Below, piece after piece: positions 42,447 to 48,299 of a stretch of DNA of 48,299 nucleotides. The notes under the pieces are model-generated. The model ran no database searches, had not been told where the DNA came from, and saw only the letters and a list, made by a program, of their open reading frames with translations. Made by a program: the position numbers and the translations under genes. The DNA lies in NCBI GenBank assembly GCA_023417655.1, contig JAEZFD010000027.1:1-48299 (forward strand). Direction: 5' to 3'. Source of the stretch: Planctomycetota bacterium (GTDB lineage Bacteria; Planctomycetota; Planctomycetia; Planctomycetales; Planctomycetaceae). Numbering within the stretch: the first letter of the stretch is position 1; each line of letters starts with the position of its first letter.

Positions 42447-43688
42447 ATGTCAGCCTCGGCCAAAATTTCTTTCGGCAAAGGTGTCAAGAACCCCAGTCTG
42501 GAGACAGACGACGATGTTCGGGGGGGCTTGTTTCTTTGCTGCGCTGGCCTGCTCCTCGCCATCGGGACGCTCATTGTTTATAGCTCTAGTATTACTGCTC
42601 GACCGAGTCAGGAAGAACAATACTATCTGGGACGGCAGCTTCTGTTTCTGCTCGCTTCCGGGTTAGTCGGAATCACTGCTTCCTGTCGTCCCCGGATCTT
42701 CTGGCAGCGCTTTGCACCGATGTTTTATGCAGCGACGCTGCTCCTTCTGATCCTTGTGCTGATACCGGGGATCGGACGCTCTATCAATGGCGCGCAGCGC
42801 TGGTTTCGTATCGGACCAATCTCCCTTCAGCCGTCAGAGATCGCCAAGCTCGCACTGCCAATGATGCTTTGCGCCTGGCGGGCCAGACGCAAGATGAATG
42901 ATCCATCTGGCGACCTCAGAAATCTGTTTCAGTCGGGACTGTTGGCGTTACCCGTCCTGGCAATGATCGCATTAGAACCCGACCTGGGAACCGCAGTCTT
43001 CTTAGGCATGACGACTCTGCTCGTCTTCTGGCTGACGGACTGCCCTGCGCGCTATTTCAGTGTGCTGGCAGTTCTCACGGTACCGGTTGCGTTGATGATG
43101 GCCGTCCTGCGGCCTTATCAGTTCGCGCGGCTTAAAGGGTTCGTGAACGTGTGGTTTCATCCTGAAGATGCTCCCTATCAGGTGCAGCAATCACTTACGA
43201 CGCTGGGTGCCGGTGGCATTAGCGGAGTGGGTCTCGGAAAAGGCTGGCAGAAACTGAGCTTCCTGCCGGAAGCGAATACCGACTTCGCGTTTGCCGTCGT
43301 CGGAGAAGAACTCGGATTGATTGGAACGCTCTCGGTGATCGGATTGTGGGGCGGACTGTATGTCACCGGAATCTGGTTGATGAGGAGAGTCCCACCGGGC
43401 AGCTTTGCAGGGACGCTTTCGCTCACGTTGCTGGCCCAGCTGGTCATTCAGGCCGCAATGAATGTGGCGGTCGTGACCGCACTGCTTCCACCCAAAGGAA
43501 TTTCCCATCCGTTCATCAGCTATGGCGGAAGCAACCTGATCGTGAGTATCCTCGCCCTCGGTGTGATTGTGAGTCTCACCCGACCGACGCGATCAGAACT
43601 GCATCTCTCGAGCTTCTGGTTTCGGTGGAATCCTTTGTCACGCTGGATTGTCCTCAGGCAATCGGATGCGCAACAATCGTCTGCTTGA
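42447..43688 (+). CDS. ftsW: FtsW/RodA-family peptidoglycan polymerase
   Basis: A protein of 413 residues from MSASAK at 42447 (GGTGAG just upstream); the frame extends to 42402. It is a SEDS family membrane protein with about ten helices. Seen: the GIGRSINGAQRWFRIGPISL loop, QPSEIAKLALP, LEPDLGTAVFL, the conserved AVVGEELGLIG, and GISHPFISYGGSNL near the C-terminus. SEDS proteins polymerise lipid II. It lies directly before murG, which favours the FtsW (division) name over RodA. Only this pair of the usual division cluster is present here. Confidence 0.87.
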   Translation: MSASAKISFGKGVKNPSLETDDDVRGGLFLCCAGLLLAIGTLIVYSSSITARPSQEEQYYLGRQLLFLLASGLVGITASCRPRIFWQRFAPMFYAATLLLLILVLIPGIGRSINGAQRWFRIGPISLQPSEIAKLALPMMLCAWRARRKMNDPSGDLRNLFQSGLLALPVLAMIALEPDLGTAVFLGMTTLLVFWLTDCPARYFSVLAVLTVPVALMMAVLRPYQFARLKGFVNVWFHPEDAPYQVQQSLTTLGAGGISGVGLGKGWQKLSFLPEANTDFAFAVVGEELGLIGTLSVIGLWGGLYVTGIWLMRRVPPGSFAGTLSLTLLAQLVIQAAMNVAVVTALLPPKGISHPFISYGGSNLIVSILALGVIVSLTRPTRSELHLSSFWFRWNPLSRWIVLRQSDAQQSSA

Positions 43689-43735
43689 ATCTCCAACATT
43701 CAATTCCCTGTGGGGAGTCCGGGTCAGAGTCATTG

Positions 43736-44836
43736 ATGTCGTATTCCCTCGTGATCAGCGGAGCCGGAACGGGAGGGCATCTCTTTCCTGCGCTCGCTGT
43801 TTTGGAGGAATTGCGTTGCCGGGATGAGAGGCCGGAACGCGTGATCTGTCTGACCTCCAATCGAGCGATCGAACAAACGATCCTCGCCGGTGCTTCAATC
43901 GAGCAGGTGCAATTGCCATCGTTCGATAGTGTTACCGCCCGACGGTCCCCCGTGAAATCAATGCGAGCTCTCGCCGCTTCCGTTCGGCAGGCCGATCTGC
44001 TTTTGAAGTCGCTTCACAGACCCGTTCTCATTTCGATGGGAGGAGCAGGAAGTCTTCCAGGTGCCATCGCTGCATGGCGAAACCGCATTCCTCTGATTCT
44101 TCTGGAACAGAATGCGGTCGCGGGTCGGGCGACCTCGGTAGTCAGTCCGCTCGCCACGAAGATCTGCTTTAGTTACCCCGATACTGGTTGGGTGTTGGGA
44201 GGTCGCGAGAAAGGAATCCTGACCGGAAATCCTGTTCGCAAAGAGATCGCCCGGCTGGCAGACCAACAGCATCTCCCTGACCGTCGCGGGTTGTTGATCC
44301 TCGGCGGGAGTCAAGGTGCCCGAATTCTGAACCAGTCCATGGAGCGGTTTGTCCAGCAGTATTCATCACAGCTGGCCGGTTGGAGAATCTTTCATCAAGC
44401 AGGTGAGAGTTCGTTCCGGCACACGCAATCCGTTTATGACCAAGCGGGGCTGACTGCGGACTGTGTCCCCTTCTTTAATAACATGGCTGACATTTATCAG
44501 CAGACAGGACTTGTGATCAGTCGGGCGGGTGGAACATCGCTAGCGGAGCTTGCTTGTGCTGGGTTACCGAGTCTTCTGGTCCCCTACCCTCGATCAATTC
44601 GCCGACATCAGGAACGGAATGCGAAATACTTCGAAGCTCGGGACGCCGCGGTTTCACTCGATCAGTTGAAGGGAGACTTCGACGGTCGATTTTGTGAGAC
44701 GCTGAATCTCCTTCTGGAAGATCGTGAGAGGCGGCGGATCATGGCCCAGAATATGAAAGCATGTGGTCGCCCGAATGCAGCTCGGGATATCGCTGACCTG
44801 ATTTGCCAGACTCTCAATATGCATGCCGTGAAATAA
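43736..44836 (+). CDS. murG: UDP-N-acetylglucosamine--lipid I transferase
   Basis: A protein of 366 residues from the ATG at 43736, 47 bases after ftsW; the open frame runs upstream into ftsW in another frame and is not used. It adds GlcNAc to lipid I to give lipid II. Seen: VISGAGTGGHLFPALAVLEE (first G loop), SMGGAGSLPGAIAAW (second loop; usually GGYxSxP), LEQNAVAGRATSVVSP, LTGNPVR, ILGGSQGARILNQ, and ISRAGGTSLAELACAGLPSL. Peripheral inner-membrane enzyme. Confidence 0.92.
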   Translation: MSYSLVISGAGTGGHLFPALAVLEELRCRDERPERVICLTSNRAIEQTILAGASIEQVQLPSFDSVTARRSPVKSMRALAASVRQADLLLKSLHRPVLISMGGAGSLPGAIAAWRNRIPLILLEQNAVAGRATSVVSPLATKICFSYPDTGWVLGGREKGILTGNPVRKEIARLADQQHLPDRRGLLILGGSQGARILNQSMERFVQQYSSQLAGWRIFHQAGESSFRHTQSVYDQAGLTADCVPFFNNMADIYQQTGLVISRAGGTSLAELACAGLPSLLVPYPRSIRRHQERNAKYFEARDAAVSLDQLKGDFDGRFCETLNLLLEDRERRRIMAQNMKACGRPNAARDIADLICQTLNMHAVK

Positions 44837-44839
44837 AAA

Positions 44840-44877
44840 CGTCCTGCAAGCTGGATGTCACTCCCACTTGCAGGACG
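44840..44877. terminator. Bidirectional terminator between murG and sigma factor gene
   Basis: CGTCCTGCAAG pairs with CTTGCAGGACG (11 bases) around a 16-base loop, preceded by AAATAAAAA, which gives a U run on the minus transcript. Confidence 0.85.
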
Positions 44878-44916
44878 GGCTTAAGTCTCCCTGGAACTGA
44901 TTGCGAGCGCTCTCAA

Positions 44917-46584
44917 TCAAATCCCTGGGATATCGAGTTTTTCTTCCGTCACGATCTTGCGAATCTTTTGCATCGCTCGAGACTCGATCTGACGAATTCG
45001 TTCCTTGGTGACATTGAACCGGGTCCCGACCTGTTCGAGCGTTTCCGATTCACTGCCTCGTTCCAGACCATAGCGGTGGACAATAATTGCCCGTTCGCGT
45101 TCATCCAGATTGCCGAGGATGGACATAATCATCTGGTGCTGACGATGGTTGACTGCCTCGTCTGCGAACTGACTTCCTCGCTCATCTTCTGAGAATCGGA
45201 AGACATCTTCGCTGCCTGTCCGGAAGCGATCGAGAACACGGTGTTCGGCCGGAATCGATCGGGCATAGTTCTTCATAATCGCCCAGCTGGCGTAAGTGGA
45301 GAACTTGTTCCCTTTCGAGTAGTCGAACTTCTCAATCGCGCGGATCAAGGACATGTTGCCGTCGCTGACCATCTCGAAGAAGTTCGACGTCGGCTTCATG
45401 TGACGCTTGGCGATCGACACCACCAGTCGCAGATTGCTCCGGATCAGGAAGTTCTTGACCTGGATCGCTCCGTCCAGCAGTTCCTCAATTTCATTGAGTT
45501 CCTTCGTGGTTGGTCGACGATCTGCAATCTGCTTCTGAAGTGACGCCGCTTTGAACTTCAGGTAGTTCATCTTGCGGAAGTAATAGCCTTCTTCCTCCCG
45601 CGTCAGCAGCGGCACCGAGTACAGGCTCGCCAGGTACGGAGGCAGCCCTGGAGGAGCTTTCACCGCACCGGTTTTCTTCTCCACATGCGGAGGCGGTCCG
45701 AGAATCACTCGTTCTGCATCCGGCTTATGGAATTCCGCACTGTCCATATAATCGATCGGTGTATTCAGCAGGGTTTCTGCACGAACGTCCGAGACGATTC
45801 GATAGATGCTGGTGCGGGTTCGGCAATACTCATCAGCCAGAGTTTCGACTGAGGAGCCATTGGTGTACTTCTGGTACAGCTCCTGTTTCCTTTCTTCAGT
45901 CAACGGAGTCATTGCGTTCGGGAACACTGGATTCTCAGGATGATCCTGATCGTGCTGCTTCAACGTATACCGGATTGTTTCCGGAGATCGGTTGAACCAG
46001 CGGGCAAGCCGCTTTCCGACTTCCGCCGGGCAAGCGCCATGTCGCGCCAGTCGCCGTGCTTTGGAGATGATCTCCATGCGTTCGACTTCAGAAATCTGCG
46101 TGAAGCGTGATCCCCTCTCGATTTCGTTACCGTGATCATTCACGAAACGATCTACCGACGAGAGGAGGAAACCCACACGTGAGCGATTTCCAAATTTGAA
46201 CCGGCGGCTGACAAGGCCTCGCTTTCTCCAGCGATCCACTGTCTTTGTGGAGACGTTATATTTCTCGCTCAGCTCGTCGACTGTGAGTACCGGTTCCCCG
46301 GCCTTTTCGACGGGCAGGTCGAGGCTTGCCGAGAGTTCTTCGACGAACATCGGCAGGTCATGTTGGAGTTCTGCGCTGGTCACCAGCAGATCGGGATATT
46401 TGTCTGTCCGGAATCCGGTGATGGCTTCGCACAATTCGGGATAACGATATGTCTTCTCCGCATCGAGTTGCGCCAACAGTGCTTCAGCTCGATCCATCTG
46501 CTCGACACGTTTGTCCAGCGGAGCGTAGCGCTTCTGCTGTTCAGTCAACTGCTTCAGCGCGGGATTCAGATATTTCGCACTCAT
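44917..46584 (-). CDS. RNA polymerase sigma-70 factor with N-terminal HTH modules
   Basis: A protein of 555 residues from the ATG at 46584, with GGGAGG eight bases ahead; the frame extends to 46629. The C-terminal half is sigma-70: region 1.2/2.1 (PPYLASLYSVPLLTREEEGY), region 2 (RLVVSIAKRHM, MSLIRAIEKFDYSKGNKFST, YASWAIMKNYARSIPAEHR), and region 4 (RERAIIVHRYGL, TLEQVGTRFNVTKERIRQIE). The first 300 residues are unlike region 1.1 of RpoD. They carry a MerR-like HTH (VDELSEKYNVSTKTVDRWRK, about 102-121) and two further HTH-like segments (about 184-208 and 245-268). Role: alternative or second principal sigma factor. Confidence 0.85.
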   Translation of the reverse strand: MSAKYLNPALKQLTEQQKRYAPLDKRVEQMDRAEALLAQLDAEKTYRYPELCEAITGFRTDKYPDLLVTSAELQHDLPMFVEELSASLDLPVEKAGEPVLTVDELSEKYNVSTKTVDRWRKRGLVSRRFKFGNRSRVGFLLSSVDRFVNDHGNEIERGSRFTQISEVERMEIISKARRLARHGACPAEVGKRLARWFNRSPETIRYTLKQHDQDHPENPVFPNAMTPLTEERKQELYQKYTNGSSVETLADEYCRTRTSIYRIVSDVRAETLLNTPIDYMDSAEFHKPDAERVILGPPPHVEKKTGAVKAPPGLPPYLASLYSVPLLTREEEGYYFRKMNYLKFKAASLQKQIADRRPTTKELNEIEELLDGAIQVKNFLIRSNLRLVVSIAKRHMKPTSNFFEMVSDGNMSLIRAIEKFDYSKGNKFSTYASWAIMKNYARSIPAEHRVLDRFRTGSEDVFRFSEDERGSQFADEAVNHRQHQMIMSILGNLDERERAIIVHRYGLERGSESETLEQVGTRFNVTKERIRQIESRAMQKIRKIVTEEKLDIPGI

Positions 46585-47332
46585 GGTGAGTCCCTCCCAA
46601 TCTGCAGGTGAAGTTGATTCCAACTCCACTCAGTTGAATTGCTGGAGAATTAATCCTGTTCTCCGAGTCCCGCTTCCACTTATGAAACGGGACAGCCAAC
46701 CTTCTGCGTCTTTTCTGTCTAAACGTGTCGTGCCATTGAAACGTTCAAAAAAGTTCGCTTACGAATCAGAAATTTTTGAAATTGTCATTTTCCAACTTCA
46801 TCAATTGCGTACACCGAGAGAGTTGCATTACCCATGCCGGGTTCGGGGCACTTTTTGTCCGGAATTTCTAAGTGACTCTTTAAATGAGAGTTACGGCCTG
46901 TGAGCAGTGGATGATGAAAAACCAACTGTCTGATTTCGTGTCTTTTGGACATCAACTGCACTCAGACTGATGTCAGTTTTTTGCCCTGATGGGAACGAAA
47001 CGGCCGTTCGGTGAACGATTTCTGCTCTGAAATCAGACAATCGCATCAAATTCTGCCAGTCTGTTTGCCGGTTGAGATGGGAACGCTCCGTCACTCGCTA
47101 TGGTGGTAACACCTATCTCCAACTCGTATTTACGGTGAAATCAGCGAGCATTGATGGGGAAATGTCCCCCGGACGCGTGGTTTGCATTCGCAGACGGCGG
47201 ATCCGCCGGATATGCTGACGTTTGCGGCGAGAATTCGACGACATTCGCCGCATTCTCCAGTCAGGCGAGCCCGTCGATCCGGCCGGGCTCCCGGGAAGTG
47301 AAAATGTCGGAAAGGGAGCTAAGGAGTGAGCG
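46585..47332. other. About 750 bp between divergent sigma factor and rpiB genes
   Basis: No convincing gene. It holds promoters for both neighbours. Two inverted repeats lie near rpiB: CGGCGGATCCGCCG (47195-47208, perfect) and GCGGCGA with TCGCCGC just beyond it at about 47225-47251. Confidence 0.5.
47195..47208. promoter_or_regulatory. 14-base perfect palindrome upstream of rpiB
   Basis: CGGCGGATCCGCCG, 125 bases before the rpiB start. It could be an operator or an RNA hairpin in the leader. Confidence 0.35.
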
Positions 47333-48007
47333 ATGCACATTGCGATTGCCAGTGACCATGCCGGATTCGATTACAAGGAGCGGCTCAAGCAGTACCTCCA
47401 GGAAGTAGGACACGTGGTGACCGACTTCGGTACTCATTCCAGTGAGTCCTGTGACTACCCTGTGTATATCCGTCCCGCTGCAGAGGCCGTCGCTGCTGGT
47501 CAGTGTGAACGCGGCATCGTGCTCGGAGGAAGCGGCAACGGCGAAGCCATCGTGGCAAACCGGGTGCCTGGCGTCCGCTGTGCTCTCTGTTGGAATGTGG
47601 AAACCGCGAAGCTGGGGCGTGAACACAACAACGCCAACATGATCTCGATCGGCGAGCGGCAGGTGGACTTCGATGAAGCTCTCGCCATTGTGCAGACGTG
47701 GCTCGAAACACCCTTCGCTGGCGGTCGACACTTGCGCCGCATTCGTCAAATTGACGGTGGACTGCATGTGGACGCTTCAGCCGCAGTCGAGGAACAAGCA
47801 ACCCGGCCGACGGAGTATGTCGACGAAGGGCATTGCATCTGTGACTCCTGCCGGGCGTCATTCCAGTTCCCTGTTGATCTTTCCGGCGGAACCACACAGC
47901 AGCTGATTGAGAAATGCCCTGTCTGCTGGCATGAGAATGTGATTAATCTCAGCGTCGATTCCCGAGGGAAGATCACCGTTCGAGGTGATCAGCATACCAC
48001 CGGCTGA
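47333..48007 (+). CDS. rpiB: RpiB-type ribose-5-phosphate isomerase with C-terminal zinc ribbon
   Basis: A protein of 224 residues; ordinary RpiB is about 145-160. The N-terminal part is RpiB/LacA: HIAIASDHAGFDYKE with the phosphate-binding D8-H9, the GIVLGGSGNGEAIVANRVPG loop (Glu71 as in mycobacterial RpiB), and LGREHNNANMISIGERQ. It interconverts ribose-5-phosphate and ribulose-5-phosphate. Residues about 165-204 add a zinc-ribbon-like module: CICDSCRASF, then EKCPVCWHENVI (cysteines 168, 170, 173, 195, 198). AAGGAG precedes the ATG. Confidence 0.85.
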   Translation: MHIAIASDHAGFDYKERLKQYLQEVGHVVTDFGTHSSESCDYPVYIRPAAEAVAAGQCERGIVLGGSGNGEAIVANRVPGVRCALCWNVETAKLGREHNNANMISIGERQVDFDEALAIVQTWLETPFAGGRHLRRIRQIDGGLHVDASAAVEEQATRPTEYVDEGHCICDSCRASFQFPVDLSGGTTQQLIEKCPVCWHENVINLSVDSRGKITVRGDQHTTG

Positions 48008-48141
48008 TCCGATGCAGCTTACGACTCAGGTCCTCCACTGCACTGATAGATACTGATAATAGATACTGACAGATGGGGTCTGGCCTGACGCATCCCAGAA
48101 TCACCAGGGATCGTCTGGCAGATGACGTATTCTGAATGAAA

Positions 48142-48179
48142 AAGACCGTCGCCGGGATCGAGTTCCTGGCGACGGTCTT
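48142..48179. terminator. Hairpin after rpiB
   Basis: AAGACCGTCGCC pairs with GGCGACGGTCTT over 12 bases. An A run precedes it, so its U run lies on the minus-strand transcript. It may stop transcripts from the mobile element at the right edge. Confidence 0.75.
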
Positions 48180-48196
48180 GGTATTGAATAAAAGCC

Positions 48197-48299
48197 CTAG
48201 AGTCTGTTATGGACTTAAGTGGCGATGTTTGAGTAGTTTCCGTGAATGAGCAAGCCACGGATGCCTTACCCGAGTGACGTCACGGATGACGAATGGGCC
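48197..48299 (+). mobile_element. Left end of an IS5-type insertion sequence (partial)
   Basis: CTAG at 48197-48200 could be the target site; the element would begin at AGTCTGTTATGGACTTAAG directly after it. The IS427 group of the IS5 family inserts at such sites and has ends of this style. The transposase reading frame starts 45 bases in. The right end lies outside the window, so the boundaries are inferred. Confidence 0.5.
48246..48299 (+). CDS. IS5-family transposase, N-terminus only
   Basis: An ATG at 48246 opens MSKPRMPYPSDVTDDEWA and runs off the right edge; a second ATG at 48261 is an alternative start. YPSDVTDDEW is the conserved opening of the DUF4096-type N-terminal domain of IS5-family transposases (commonly YPSDLTDEEWALIEP). 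Only 18 codons are visible, so completeness and activity cannot be judged. Confidence 0.65.
   Translation, partial: MSKPRMPYPSDVTDDEWA

Noticed and set aside
1..48299. tRNA, rRNA and CRISPR genes
   Set aside because: No stretch showed a tRNA-like T-loop with acceptor stem, rRNA signature or regularly spaced repeats. The only multi-copy repeats are the three palindromic elements and the short GAGCA motif.

Overview
The window comes from a planctomycete chromosome. The clearest evidence is two DUF1559 proteins (4621-3635 and 39746-40801) with nearly identical prepilin-like N-termini and the H-X9-DG C-terminal motif, each beside a small carboxypeptidase-regulatory-like lipoprotein. Further support comes from a DUF6428/ArsC arsenic-operon remnant, a ThuA-like secreted protein, a large secreted TlpA-like protein and an unusual sigma-70 factor. 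I do not assign a genus. I see no rRNA, tRNA or CRISPR array.

Layout. 1-1960 is a decaying accessory belt: the last codons of a probable polymorphic toxin, an Imm11-like immunity gene, then at least three coding remnants. 1962-7021 holds a ThuA-like protein, a DUF1559/lipoprotein pair and a large secreted redoxin-like protein. 7284-9828 is a second accessory island with three copies of a 167-168 bp palindromic repeat. Two direct copies bracket an Imm22-like immunity gene, and one abuts a truncated arsenic operon (DUF6428 tail plus an arsC with an in-frame stop).

9917-18390 is mostly core metabolism on the plus strand: threonine aldolase, RbsD/FucU, kdsB, pyrG, metG and dapL. A four-helix-bundle (IVP) gene with inverted flanking sequences sits between pyrG and metG. 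18391-25414 carries serine acetyltransferase, a rhodanese, a sialidase-like protein, a PfkB sugar kinase, a 3-hydroxyisobutyrate-dehydrogenase-like enzyme and a DJ-1/PfpI protein. 25832-35500 carries an HD-GYP-like/PAS/GGDEF signalling protein with a strong palindrome upstream, a 2OG-Fe(II) oxygenase, a family 2 glycosyltransferase, hemL, a scramblase-like protein, an RluD-type pseudouridine synthase and a DUF2617 protein. 35595-41777 carries glcD, a phosphate-selective-type porin, the second DUF1559 pair and a thioredoxin-YHS protein. 42447-48299 carries ftsW-murG, the sigma factor, an RpiB-zinc-ribbon fusion and the first codons of an IS5-type transposase.

How it fits together. kdsB with pyrG (which supplies CTP), the porin and ftsW-murG point to a diderm envelope with peptidoglycan. 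Most convergent gene pairs are separated by clear hairpin terminators. The most unusual material is the repeat/immunity/arsenic island at 7.3-9.8 kb.
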